Assembly: GCF_002929705.1 (NCBI RefSeq)
Contig: NZ_PJIN01000003.1
Coordinates: forward strand, 124,001 to 188,000
DNA from: Arthrobacter sp. N199823
GTDB lineage: Bacteria; Actinomycetota; Actinomycetes; Actinomycetales; Micrococcaceae
DNA: 64,000 bases
Direction: 5' to 3'
Positions within the stretch are counted from its first letter, which is position 1. Every line of letters begins with the position of its first letter. Of this stretch, positions 27,803-36,342 are shown in pieces. Below the pieces are notes generated by a model, which was not told the origin of the DNA, searched no databases, and worked only from the letters and a program-made list of their open reading frames with translations. The position numbers were made by a program, and so were the translations under genes.

Positions 27803-28756
27803 TTACCGCAGCAGGGTGTCGATGAGGCGGGCCGCTACTTTGGCTGTGCGGTTGTCGATGTCGAACTCCGGGTTCAGTTCCGCGACGTCGAAGTGGAAGA
27901 GCTTCCCACTCGCGGCCACTTGGCGGCACACGGCCACAATGACCGGTAGCGGCACGCCGTAGGCCGCGGGGGCGCTGACACCGGGCGCCGTTTCGGCTGG
28001 CAGCACGTCCAGATCAATGGTCAGGTACACGATGTCTACGGTCTCCAGGAACGAGTCCACAAACGCGTGTGTGCGTTCCGCCGAGCAGTCCTCGTCCAGC
28101 AGATACTTCACGTCCAGCTCGTGCGCCGTCTCGAAGAGGGCGCCCGTGTTGTTGGGCTCGCTGATGCCGACGACGGCGTAATTCAGTTCGCGGTCGGCGG
28201 CTGCTTCCGCGTGGGCCATCTGACGAAACGGCGTGCCCGAGCTGGGTGCCGGCGCGTCACGCAGGTCAAAGTGCGCGTCCAGGTTCAGCACACCCAGCCG
28301 CGCACCGTTGGCCACCGCTGCAGTTCCTGCCACACCCAGGTAGCTGGCAAACGCGGTTTCGTGGCCCCCGCCCAAGACCACGGTGAGGTATCCGTCGTCG
28401 AGCATGGACGTCAGGGCAGTGCCCAAGCGGGCCTGGCCAGCCTCTAGCTCGTCTCCGGTGACCACTATGTCCCCGGCATCGGCCACTGAGCGGCTCCCAT
28501 GGAACGCCAACGAGCCCAGTGCGGCTCGGATGGCGGATGGGCCACCGGCAGCGCCGGTACGACCCAGGTTGCGGGCTACACCGGCGTCGGAGCGGAAGCC
28601 GATCAACGCAGCCGGCCCGGGGAGTGCGGCATCCACTGCGGGGGCCGCTGTTGCGGACACCGTCTGCCACCAGCGGCGGTGGGTGGGGGAGTCGCCGTCG
28701 TTCCTTCCAGTCCACTGGGTGGGCGGTACATCAACGGCAAGTGAAGAAATGTTCAT
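27803..28756 (-). CDS. hutG: Formimidoylglutamase, ureohydrolase family
   Basis: 317 residues from the ATG at 28756; a start 72 nt upstream is in frame but adds an unlikely basic tail. The ureohydrolase Mn2+ ligands are visible in VVLGGGHETAFA, LNLDAHFDLRD and LTIDLDVLPA. The family includes arginase, agmatinase and HutG, which splits formiminoglutamate to glutamate and formamide. The nearby hutH and amino-acid transporters favour HutG. It reads against the ABC exporter. Confidence 0.88.
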   Translation of the reverse strand: MNISSLAVDVPPTQWTGRNDGDSPTHRRWWQTVSATAAPAVDAALPGPAALIGFRSDAGVARNLGRTGAAGGPSAIRAALGSLAFHGSRSVADAGDIVVTGDELEAGQARLGTALTSMLDDGYLTVVLGGGHETAFASYLGVAGTAAVANGARLGVLNLDAHFDLRDAPAPSSGTPFRQMAHAEAAADRELNYAVVGISEPNNTGALFETAHELDVKYLLDEDCSAERTHAFVDSFLETVDIVYLTIDLDVLPAETAPGVSAPAAYGVPLPVIVAVCRQVAASGKLFHFDVAELNPEFDIDNRTAKVAARLIDTLLR

Positions 28757-29078
28757 GGTTCCAGCAAACCGCAGCCGCCCGCTGAAAGCCATACGCAGGG
28801 CCAACGGAAGGTCTCGCATGGCAGACACCCCAAACCGCCGAGCGAGGGGGACTTGTCCGGTGCCAATCGCGGCGGCCCGTCAAGTCGGTCAGGCGTACCT
28901 GTATGTTTAGGGACAGCGGGTCGCGCGGTGTGAGCCAGGTAACTAGCGTCACGGTTGATGTGTCGCAAGTCCCTAGGCCGTTGTGGACGTTTTGAATATC
29001 GCCATCCAACCAAGTTGTGCCAGTTCGCTGACATCAATGTTGATTCAGTGACTCACAATGACAACTTAAGGATTACCC
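28757..29078. other. Divergent promoter region, hutG / amino-acid ABC importer
   Basis: 322 bp with no convincing gene on either strand. It must carry promoters for hutG (leftward) and the solute-binding protein gene (rightward). The last 50 bp before the importer are AT-richer (CACAATGACAACTTAAGG), ending in an AAGGAT ribosome site. No palindrome like the one upstream of the IclR gene stood out. Confidence 0.4.
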
Positions 29079-29984
29079 ATGCGCCGCACTTACGCATTTC
29101 CCGCCATCGTTGCCGTAGCCGCACTCATGCTGACCGGCTGCGTTGACAACAGTGATTCCACGTCAGGTGGCGGTAGCTCATCGTCCCCGACTGACGGTGC
29201 CACGATCAAGAAGAACGAAGCAATCGCAGCGGAGCTGCCGGAAAAGATCAAGAGCTCCGGTGTCCTCAATGTGGGAATGGCCAACAACTACCCGCCCAAC
29301 GAGTTCAAGGACGCCAACGGGGAACCCGCAGGGTGGTCGGTGGATTTGACGAATGCGCTGGGCCAAGTATTGGGTCTGAAGGTCAATTTCGACATTGGCA
29401 CGTTTGACAACATCCTGCCGTCGATCAACGGCGGCAAGGATGACATGGGCATGTCATCCTTCACGGACACCATCGAGCGTGAAAAGCAGGTCGACTTCGT
29501 CAACTACTACTCGGCCGGCATCCAGTGGGCATCGCAGACCGGCAAGGCCGTGGATCCCAACAACGCCTGCGGCCTAAAGGTAGCGGTGCAGGCCACCACC
29601 TACGAGGACACACACGAGGTCCCCGCCAAGTCCAAGGCGTGCACGGACGCGGGAAAGCCCGCCATTGAAATCTTCAAGTATGACGCGCAGGACCAAGCAA
29701 CTAATGCCCTAATCGTGGGACAGGTTGACGCCATGAGCGCCGACTCGCCTGTCACCTTATACGCGATCTCGAAGACGGAGAAGAAGCTTCAAACGGCCGG
29801 TGACGCCTTCGAAGTTGCCCCTTACGGCATCCCCGTGGCCAAGGACTCCGCCTTCACGCCGGTCCTGCAGAAGGCCCTACAGTCCCTCATCGACGACGGT
29901 TCCTACACCAAGATCCTTGAGAAGTGGGGCGTGGAAAGTGGCGGAGTGGAGACGGCCGCCATCAATGTGGCTGCGAAGGGTTAG
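29079..29984 (+). CDS. Amino-acid ABC importer, solute-binding lipoprotein
   Basis: 301 residues. The N-terminal signal MRRTYAFPAIVAVAALMLTGC ends in a lipobox (LTGC), so it is anchored outside the membrane. A Ser/Gly-rich linker precedes the SBP_bac_3 fold: SGVLNVGMANNYPPNEF, GWSVDLTNALGQVLGLKVNF and GKDDMGMSSFTDTIEREK. The family binds polar amino acids. It heads an operon with permease and ATPase genes; the neighbouring hut genes suggest histidine or glutamate, but this is not proven. Confidence 0.93.
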   Translation: MRRTYAFPAIVAVAALMLTGCVDNSDSTSGGGSSSSPTDGATIKKNEAIAAELPEKIKSSGVLNVGMANNYPPNEFKDANGEPAGWSVDLTNALGQVLGLKVNFDIGTFDNILPSINGGKDDMGMSSFTDTIEREKQVDFVNYYSAGIQWASQTGKAVDPNNACGLKVAVQATTYEDTHEVPAKSKACTDAGKPAIEIFKYDAQDQATNALIVGQVDAMSADSPVTLYAISKTEKKLQTAGDAFEVAPYGIPVAKDSAFTPVLQKALQSLIDDGSYTKILEKWGVESGGVETAAINVAAKG

Positions 29985-29987
29985 CCC

Positions 29988-30983
29988 GTGAAGAATCCTC
30001 AGGGGCAGGGTGGCATGACACCTGCGGAGAATGAACCGCTTGCTGCCGATCAGGAGGGTGAGGCCATCAAGGCCATCCCGCTGCGCCACCCGTGGAGAGT
30101 CCTCATTGCTGCGCTCTTAGTCTTGACGCTGGCCGTATTTGTCATCGATGCTGGCCAGCGTGAGGAATTCGGCTGGGCCAATGTCAGCAAATACATTTTT
30201 GACAAGAGGATCAGCCAGGCTGCGTTGGTCACGCTGCAACTGACGGTCTATGCCATGGTCATTGCCATCGCTCTGGGCCTGTTGCTGGCCATCATGCGGC
30301 TTTCACCGAACCCTGTGGTCAAAAGCGTTGCGTGGCTGTACATATGGATCTTTCGCGGGACGCCGGTCTATGTTCAGTTGGTGTTCTGGGGAATCGTTGG
30401 ACTGATTTATCCGGTGCTCACCATCGGGGTGCCGTTCATGACACCGTGGATCTCTTTTCAGAACGACATCTTGACCAACCTATTCGTCACGGCGGTTATC
30501 GGCCTCGCGCTCAACGAGGCCGCCTACATGTCTGAAATTGTCCGGGCGGGCCTGCTTTCCGTCGATGAGGGTCAAGAGGAAGCATCGCGGGCCTTGGCGA
30601 TGTCGTGGGGCCAGACGATGCGTGTTGTGGTGGTGCCGCAGGCGATGCGCATCATCATTCCGCCCACCGGCAACGAGGTCATCTCCATGCTCAAGACCAC
30701 ATCGCTCGTCGCGGCCATCCCGCTGAGCATCGACTTGTACGGGGTGTCACGCGGCATCTCAGCCGTGACGTTTACACCGGTGCCGCTGTTGATTGTGGCC
30801 TCGCTCTGGTACCTGCTGTTCACCTCGATATTGATGGTTGGTCAGCACTTCATTGAAAAGCGGTTTGCCCGCGGGTCCGGCCGGCGGAAGGCGGAAAAGT
30901 CGCTCCAACCGCGTGGGCCGCTGCCAGCTGCGGGGGACATCACGAACATTAGAGTGAACAATAAATCGGAGGACAAGCAATGA
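29988..30983 (+). CDS. Amino-acid ABC importer, permease
   Basis: 331 residues from a GTG start 3 bp after the binding-protein stop. A hydrophilic N-terminal 30 residues precede about five to six membrane helices. [21 protein letters not shown] and the EAA loop [20 protein letters not shown] are typical of the HisM/GlnP permease family. The Arg/Lys-rich C-terminus is cytosolic. It overlaps the ATPase gene by 4 nt. Confidence 0.94.
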   Translation: MKNPQGQGGMTPAENEPLAADQEGEAIKAIPLRHPWRVLIAALLVLTLAVFVIDAGQREEFGWANVSKYIFDKRISQAALVTLQLTVYAMVIAIALGLLLAIMRLSPNPVVKSVAWLYIWIFRGTPVYVQLVFWGIVGLIYPVLTIGVPFMTPWISFQNDILTNLFVTAVIGLALNEAAYMSEIVRAGLLSVDEGQEEASRALAMSWGQTMRVVVVPQAMRIIIPPTGNEVISMLKTTSLVAAIPLSIDLYGVSRGISAVTFTPVPLLIVASLWYLLFTSILMVGQHFIEKRFARGSGRRKAEKSLQPRGPLPAAGDITNIRVNNKSEDKQ

Positions 30984-31747
30984 GCGGCACACCCATGGTG
31001 CTCGCGGACCGCGTGTCCAAGAGTTTCGGCTCAAACAAGGTCCTCAGAAGCATCAGTCTGAGCGTCGAGCCCGGTGAGGTGCTGTGCCTTGTGGGGCCCA
31101 GTGGTTCGGGCAAGTCGACGTTCCTGCGCTGCATCAACCACCTGGAACGTGTGGACGCGGGCCGGCTTTCCGTCGACGGGCAGCTTGTTGGTTACCGCCA
31201 GAAGGGCGAAAAGCTCTATGAACTCAGGCCAAAGGAAGCGTCCTTCCAACGCCGAGAAATTGGCATGGTGTTCCAGCGCTTCAATCTCTTTCCCCATCTG
31301 ACAGCCTTGGAGAACATCATCCAGGCGCCCATGAGAGTGAAGGGGATTCCAAAGGCGAAGGCGATCAAGCGTGCCATCGAGCTGATGGAACGCGTGGGCC
31401 TCGGCGACAAGGCAGACCACTACCCCGCCCACTTGTCCGGTGGTCAGCAGCAGCGGGTGGCTATCGCTCGAGCGTTGGCGATGGATCCCAAACTGATGCT
31501 TTTTGACGAGCCGACGAGCGCACTCGACCCAGAATTGGTGGGGGAAGTGCTAGACGTCATGAAGGAACTGGCCAGTACCGGGATGACCATGATCGTGGTG
31601 ACGCACGAGATGGGTTTCGCCCGGGAGGTGGCTGATTCGCTCGTCTTCATGGACGGAGGCGTCGTCGTTGAATCCGGGAACCCTCGCGAGGTGCTTGCCA
31701 ACCCGCAGCACGAACGGACCCGGGCGTTCCTCTCCAAGGTGCTCTGA
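30980..31747 (+). CDS. Amino-acid ABC importer, ATP-binding protein
   Basis: 255 residues, standard for GlnQ/HisP-type ATPases. Walker A is GPSGSGKST, the signature [18 protein letters not shown], Walker [15 protein letters not shown], and the switch His lies in [14 protein letters not shown]. It powers the permease encoded just upstream (ATGA overlap). The insertion [20 protein letters not shown] before the Q-loop is seen in some members. Confidence 0.96.
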   Translation: MSGTPMVLADRVSKSFGSNKVLRSISLSVEPGEVLCLVGPSGSGKSTFLRCINHLERVDAGRLSVDGQLVGYRQKGEKLYELRPKEASFQRREIGMVFQRFNLFPHLTALENIIQAPMRVKGIPKAKAIKRAIELMERVGLGDKADHYPAHLSGGQQQRVAIARALAMDPKLMLFDEPTSALDPELVGEVLDVMKELASTGMTMIVVTHEMGFAREVADSLVFMDGGVVVESGNPREVLANPQHERTRAFLSKVL

Positions 31748-31783
31748 CACTTCCCGGCGTCTCGCATGGCAGAGACAAAAAAT

Positions 31784-31840
31784 CGAAAGGTGAGTAGTTG
31801 CTAATGTTTCCGAGAAACATTAGCAACTACTCACCTTTCG
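31784..31840. repeat. Perfect 27-bp inverted repeat between convergent genes
   Basis: Arms 31784-31810 and 31814-31840 are exact complements (27 of 27) around a 3-nt loop, CGA. It sits between the ABC ATPase and purine permease genes, which converge. The loop is very short and the stem is longer than a normal terminator needs. No T-tract follows on the plus strand. Confidence 0.92.
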
Positions 31841-31867
31841 AGGGAGAGGAGGTGCGGAGGAGCCGGG

Positions 31868-33322
31868 TTACTTGACCCCGAACATGTCCTCAATGACGCC
31901 GATGCCGAAGAATAGGGTGAACGCTGCGGCCACGGCCCACATCAAGGGGTGAATTTCCTTCGCGCGGCCCTGGAACAGGCGAATCAAGACGAACGCGATG
32001 AAGCCGGCGCCGAGGCCGTTGGCGATCGAGTACGTGAACGGCATGAGCGTGAAGGTCAGGAAGGCCGGGATGCCGATGCCCCAGTCGGACCAGTCGATCT
32101 TGCCCACCTGGGAGACCATCATGAAACCAACCACCACGAGGGCCGGGGCCACGGCTTCGAAGGGAACGAGTTTGATCAGCGGGGTGGCGAACATGGCCAC
32201 CAGCAGGAGCAGACCAGTGACAATCGATGCCAGACCCGTGCGGGCACCTTCGCCAATGCCGGCACCGGACTCAACATAGATTTGGTTGGATGATGCTGAC
32301 GCGCCACCACCGGCGATGGCGCCGAAAGCGTCAACGAGCAGGACCTTGTCAACGTCCGGGATGTTGCCATCCTTGTCCATGGTGCCAGCCTCTGCGGCAA
32401 GACCCACCATGGTGCCCATGGCATCAAAGAAGATGCTCAGCAGGATCACAAAGGCCAGCAGGATCGCGGCCAGGGCGCCCAGCTTGGAGAACGCACCGAA
32501 GAGGTTGACCTGACCAATCAGGGACAGATCAGGCCAGGACCACGCCGAAAGCTGCGGCGACACCAAGGACCAGCCCTGCGGGTTGCTTGTGGTGCCGTCG
32601 AAGGACGGGCCAATATGCAGCGTCATCTCAAGGATGTTCGCGAGCAAGGTGGAGACCAAGATACCGATCAGGATGGCGCCCTTGACCTTACGGACCACCA
32701 AACCAATGGTCAGGATCAGGCCGACCAAGAACACCAGCGTGGGCCAGCCCATGAGCTTGCCGTCAAAGCCCAGACCAACCGGAACCGTGGTGCCGGCGAC
32801 GTCGGGGATGCGGCGCACAAAGCCGGCGTTGACCAGGCCGATCAGCGCAATGAACATACCAATGCCCACCACAATGGCTGTCTTTAGGCCCTCAGGAACA
32901 GCCCGGAAAACCGCTGTACGGAAGCCGGTCAGCACCAGAATGAACATGGTGATACCGGACAGGACCACTAGGCCCATGACATCGGGCCAGGTCAGGCCAG
33001 GGTTGGTGGCCACAGTGACGGCGATGAACGCGTTGACGCCCAAACCTGCCGCGAGGGCGAAGGGGTGTTTAGCCCAAGCGCCCATCAGGATCGTCAGGAC
33101 ACCGGCCACGAATGCCGTCACAGCCGCAACGCGCTCCAGGCCCAGCACTTCACCGGTGGAGTCGGCGCCGCCGAGGATCAGCGGGTTCAGCACCACGATG
33201 TAGCTCATCGCGAAGAACGTGGCGAAACCACCTCGGATTTCCCGCGAGTAGTTGGAGCCGCGTTCGGTGATCTTGAAGTATTTGTCGACCGCTGACAGCC
33301 TGACATCCGTTTTGGTAGCCAT
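31868..33322 (-). CDS. NCS2-family purine/xanthine permease (AzgA-like)
   Basis: 484 residues from the ATG at 33322, which has GGAGGG about 10 nt upstream; a start at 33439 would add 39 unlikely residues. REIRGGFATFFAMSYIVVLNP is the opening of AzgA/PbuG-type adenine/guanine/hypoxanthine permeases. AAGLGVNAFIAVTVA (helix 3) and ESGAGIGEGARTGLASIVTG are further family motifs. It would import purine bases by proton symport. Confidence 0.93.
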   Translation of the reverse strand: MATKTDVRLSAVDKYFKITERGSNYSREIRGGFATFFAMSYIVVLNPLILGGADSTGEVLGLERVAAVTAFVAGVLTILMGAWAKHPFALAAGLGVNAFIAVTVATNPGLTWPDVMGLVVLSGITMFILVLTGFRTAVFRAVPEGLKTAIVVGIGMFIALIGLVNAGFVRRIPDVAGTTVPVGLGFDGKLMGWPTLVFLVGLILTIGLVVRKVKGAILIGILVSTLLANILEMTLHIGPSFDGTTSNPQGWSLVSPQLSAWSWPDLSLIGQVNLFGAFSKLGALAAILLAFVILLSIFFDAMGTMVGLAAEAGTMDKDGNIPDVDKVLLVDAFGAIAGGGASASSNQIYVESGAGIGEGARTGLASIVTGLLLLVAMFATPLIKLVPFEAVAPALVVVGFMMVSQVGKIDWSDWGIGIPAFLTFTLMPFTYSIANGLGAGFIAFVLIRLFQGRAKEIHPLMWAVAAAFTLFFGIGVIEDMFGVK

Positions 33323-33597
33323 GTAAAGAGCCCTCCGGGCAAAGTGAAAAGAAATTAAGTTATTCGAGGAAATACTAGCTGGTAATGCAGGGGCGGGAGA
33401 TAGTGGTGGCCGCTGGAATTTACCTGCACTGTGAAGCACGACGGCGTCCCTTGGCTCATGGGTTGGTCTGCCCTATGTGCCGCCCCTGTTGGGTAAACTC
33501 CCATATTGCTGGGGTAACGTGAGGTGGCATTGCCCCAACGATCGAAGGACGTTCCGCCGTGATTCCTCCCGTCAGTCGCCACTCTGGTGAGACGAAC

Positions 33598-34182
33598 ATG
33601 ACATCAAAAACACTAGTGCGCCGATCTTTGGTGGGTGTAATGGCACTTTTGCTGGTGTTCTTTGCTCCGTCGACGGCCGCCTTTGCCCACGATGCGGTGA
33701 CCGAAACTTCCCCGGCTGATGGCTCAACGGTGGCCACCGTCCCGGAGCAGATTCAGATCACGTTGAGCAACACACCCGCTGTTATCGGCTCGCAGGTGTT
33801 GGTAGTTGACGAGGCGGGCACCAATTGGGCCTCCGGTGAAGTTCAGGTCCTCGACAAGGCAGCCACCCAGGAGCTGCGCCCCGGAGCTCCTGCCGGCAAG
33901 TACACGGTTCAGTGGCGCCTGGTGTCCTCCGATTCCCACCCCATTGAAGGCACATTTAGTTTCACTGCCAGCTCTGCCAGTTCGGCCACTGCTGTGAGTC
34001 CAGCAGCTGGCGCAGCCGCGGGGCCCGTAGTTTCCGTCCAAGCCCAGCCGGAACCCCAGTCAGAGCCTGTTGCCGATGATTCAGCGGTGCCGTGGAGCAT
34101 CATTGGCTTGGCCGTTGTCCTGGTGGGCATTGTGGTTGCCATGGTGGTTGTTGCCCGACGCCGGCTTGCTCGCGAAGATTAG
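33598..34182 (+). CDS. copC: CopC-domain copper-binding protein, membrane-anchored
   Basis: 194 residues. A signal peptide (VGVMALLLVFFAPSTAAFA) leaves a mature N-terminal His, as required for the Cu2+ site. The CopC beta-barrel shows TETSPADGSTV and WRLVSSDSHPIEGTFSF, whose Asp and His complete the site. After an Ala/Pro/Gln linker comes a C-terminal membrane helix (IIGLAVVLVGIVVAMVVVA) and a basic tail. It likely handles copper outside the membrane. CopD and YcnI are not adjacent. Confidence 0.9.
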   Translation: MTSKTLVRRSLVGVMALLLVFFAPSTAAFAHDAVTETSPADGSTVATVPEQIQITLSNTPAVIGSQVLVVDEAGTNWASGEVQVLDKAATQELRPGAPAGKYTVQWRLVSSDSHPIEGTFSFTASSASSATAVSPAAGAAAGPVVSVQAQPEPQSEPVADDSAVPWSIIGLAVVLVGIVVAMVVVARRRLARED

Positions 34183-34192
34183 TCTTTCCACC

Positions 34193-34235
34193 AAAAGCCC
34201 GCTGCCTATCCTCCAAGGGTAGGCAGCGGGCTTTT
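34193..34235. terminator. Bidirectional terminator after copC
   Basis: AAAAGCCCGCTGCCTA (34193-34208) pairs perfectly with TAGGCAGCGGGCTTTT (34220-34235), 11-nt loop, with an A-tract before and a T-tract after. This is a classic two-way terminator between copC and the convergent flavin-fold gene. Confidence 0.88.
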
Positions 34236-34262
34236 GCCGTTTAGGGCGGTGCTGCCGGGGCC

Positions 34263-34934
34263 TCAGGCGATCGCTGCGACCTGGCCCATTTCCATGGCCG
34301 CAATGCGGGAGGAAATGGAATGACTGGCTCGCTTAGCCTGGTGCAGGATTTCTTGGGTGGTGGGAACGGCTAGATCGCCCACGCCCACCAGGTAGAGGCC
34401 CAGGACATGCATACCCGTGCGTACGTCGCTGGCGGTGGACACGCCAACGCTATGGAGCACCTTGCGTAATTGGCTGAGGGCACCTCGGGTAAAGACAATG
34501 CTGTGGGCGGTAACGGTGCCGGTTGTTGTGAGCACTCGCCATTGGTGCGAGGCGGCCATGTCTGCGTCGTGGTGGTCGCCGTCGTGGTGTGTGAAGTCCA
34601 AGGCCTGGGTTGCCGGGCGGATATCCAGCTCATTGCGCCGGGCGTAGTGCTCCAGCAGCCGGACAATCTCGCTCCGTTCACTCAAGGCGGCCAGGCTGAT
34701 GCCGCCCGTGGTGGGCGGCGCCGTGGGCTGCTTCAAAGGACAAGAACTATCCACCACGATGGTCTTGATACCTTGTCGGTTGAGTTCTGCCGCAATGGCT
34801 AGAGCGGAGAATCCGGAGCCAATCACCATGGTGGTGGTGCTTTCAGTGGTTTTTCCCTGCAATGCTGGCGCGCTGGGGGTATGCAGCGGCACTGTGCTGG
34901 CCCGGGGTAGGGCAATTTTTGTCGCAGCCATCAT
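34263..34934 (-). CDS. Short FAD/NAD(P)-binding-fold protein, likely truncated
   Basis: 223 residues from the ATG at 34934, with GAGGAGG 9 nt upstream. TTTMVIGSGFSALAIAAELN is a dinucleotide-binding G-x-G-x-x-A loop followed by IKTIVVDSS, ending in the acidic position of a Rossmann fold. The rest of a flavin oxidoreductase is missing: the second motif (GVSTASDVRTGMHVLGLYLV) resembles the C-terminal GD region, but the substrate domain is reduced. It may be a remnant or a specialised small protein. It is the last of three minus-strand genes after the lactone oxidase. Confidence 0.6.
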   Translation of the reverse strand: MMAATKIALPRASTVPLHTPSAPALQGKTTESTTTMVIGSGFSALAIAAELNRQGIKTIVVDSSCPLKQPTAPPTTGGISLAALSERSEIVRLLEHYARRNELDIRPATQALDFTHHDGDHHDADMAASHQWRVLTTTGTVTAHSIVFTRGALSQLRKVLHSVGVSTASDVRTGMHVLGLYLVGVGDLAVPTTQEILHQAKRASHSISSRIAAMEMGQVAAIA

Positions 34935-35034
34935 GGGCAAATGCCTCCTCGAACGGTAGGAGAATTCACGGTCGGCACAGACCAGGAAGGACTGCGCCGT
35001 AGGGCGGATCAAACAGGTGGGGATGCCCAAGAAA

Positions 35035-36342
35035 TCAGAGCAGCACCCGATCCAGATAGGCGTTGCGAAACACTCTTTTGGGATCGAGAACATCCCGAAC
35101 ACTACAGAACTTTTCCAGGTCTGGGTAGAGCTCTGAAAAGTCTTTCGATTGGAGGAAGTGCCACTTGCCCCAGTGCGGCCGCCCAGCGTGTGCCTGGAAG
35201 ATTTCTTCGGCGGCCCGGAAGTACTCCAACGGCGATGTTTTCACATGCTGATGGATGGCGATATAGCCGGTGTCGCGCTGGCTTGCCGTTGACAAGGCAA
35301 TGTCATCCGCCGCTGCGCTGCGGACCTCTACAGGGAAGGAGATCTGTAGTCCACGCCGGGTGATCATGGTGTCCAGCTCGGCCAGCACTGTGGGGATGTG
35401 GGTCAGCGGTACGGCGTACTCCATTTCCCTGAATCGCACTGTCCGCTGTGTGGCAAAGACCTTGTGGGAGGCATCGCCAAACTCCCTGTTGCCCGTGAGC
35501 TTCGCGGCCATGGTGTTGATCTTGGGGATCACGGAGGGCGCCGTGGCAGAAATGTTGCACAGGGCAGAAAAGAGAGTGTTGGAAAGCAATGTGTCATCCA
35601 CCAGATGAGAGGCCAAAGACAAGGGCTTCACGCCCCGCGGCAGCCCGCCCGGCCCATACCGGGTGTTGGTTTTAGTCAGGGCCGTCTGGGTATGTGGAAA
35701 CCAGTAGAACTCAAAGTGATCGTGGGCGGCGTTGCGTTCGGCGAGCGACTCCACCACTGCTGCCAGCGGCTCCGGCCGTTCCACCGCATGGAGCATGAAG
35801 GCATCCACACACGCCAAGGTGACCTCGACAATGATGCCCAAGGCGCCAAGTCCTACCCGGGCCACCGCGAACACCTCTGGGTTCTCGGTAGCGGAACAGC
35901 GCTTCACCTCGCCAGTTCCCGTGACGAGCAATAGAGCGCGTACCTGAGTGGCAATGCCGCCAAATTTCAAGCCGGTGCCATGAGTACCGGTGGAGATGGC
36001 GCCGGAAATGGACTGCTGGTCAATGTCGCCCAAATTTTCCATGGCCAGCCCGTACGGTGCCAGCAACGCGGGAATTTCATACAAGCGAGTGCCGCCAGCG
36101 ATCGTGACGAGTTTTGCTTCTCGGTCCACGTTGAGTAGCCCGCTGATGCCATCGAGGCGTAACTGCACGCCACGGGTCAGGGCAATATCGGTAAAGCTGT
36201 GCCCAGCTCCCACAGCCTTGATGGTGCCACCGCCGTCGGCAACGGCTGCGACCAGCGCCGAGACTTCGCCTACCGTGCTGGGCAGCTTCACGGCGCTGGG
36301 CCTGCAGTGCTGGTCACCGGCCCAATTCCGCCATTCACTCAT
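35035..36342 (-). CDS. FAD-linked aldonolactone oxidase family (ALO-like)
   Basis: 435 residues. The N-terminal PCMH-type FAD domain has STVGEVSALVAAVADGGGTI, KAVGAGHSFTDIALTRGVQL and GAISTGTHGTGLKFGGIATQ. The C-terminal ALO domain ends in GKWHFLQSKDFSELYPDLEK and VRDVLDPKRVFRNAYL. Relatives oxidise arabinono-, gulono- or galactonolactone, and some bacterial members act on polyols such as xylitol. The start overlaps the upstream PLP-enzyme gene by 4 nt, so they are coupled; substrate unknown. Confidence 0.9.
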   Translation of the reverse strand: MSEWRNWAGDQHCRPSAVKLPSTVGEVSALVAAVADGGGTIKAVGAGHSFTDIALTRGVQLRLDGISGLLNVDREAKLVTIAGGTRLYEIPALLAPYGLAMENLGDIDQQSISGAISTGTHGTGLKFGGIATQVRALLLVTGTGEVKRCSATENPEVFAVARVGLGALGIIVEVTLACVDAFMLHAVERPEPLAAVVESLAERNAAHDHFEFYWFPHTQTALTKTNTRYGPGGLPRGVKPLSLASHLVDDTLLSNTLFSALCNISATAPSVIPKINTMAAKLTGNREFGDASHKVFATQRTVRFREMEYAVPLTHIPTVLAELDTMITRRGLQISFPVEVRSAAADDIALSTASQRDTGYIAIHQHVKTSPLEYFRAAEEIFQAHAGRPHWGKWHFLQSKDFSELYPDLEKFCSVRDVLDPKRVFRNAYLDRVLL

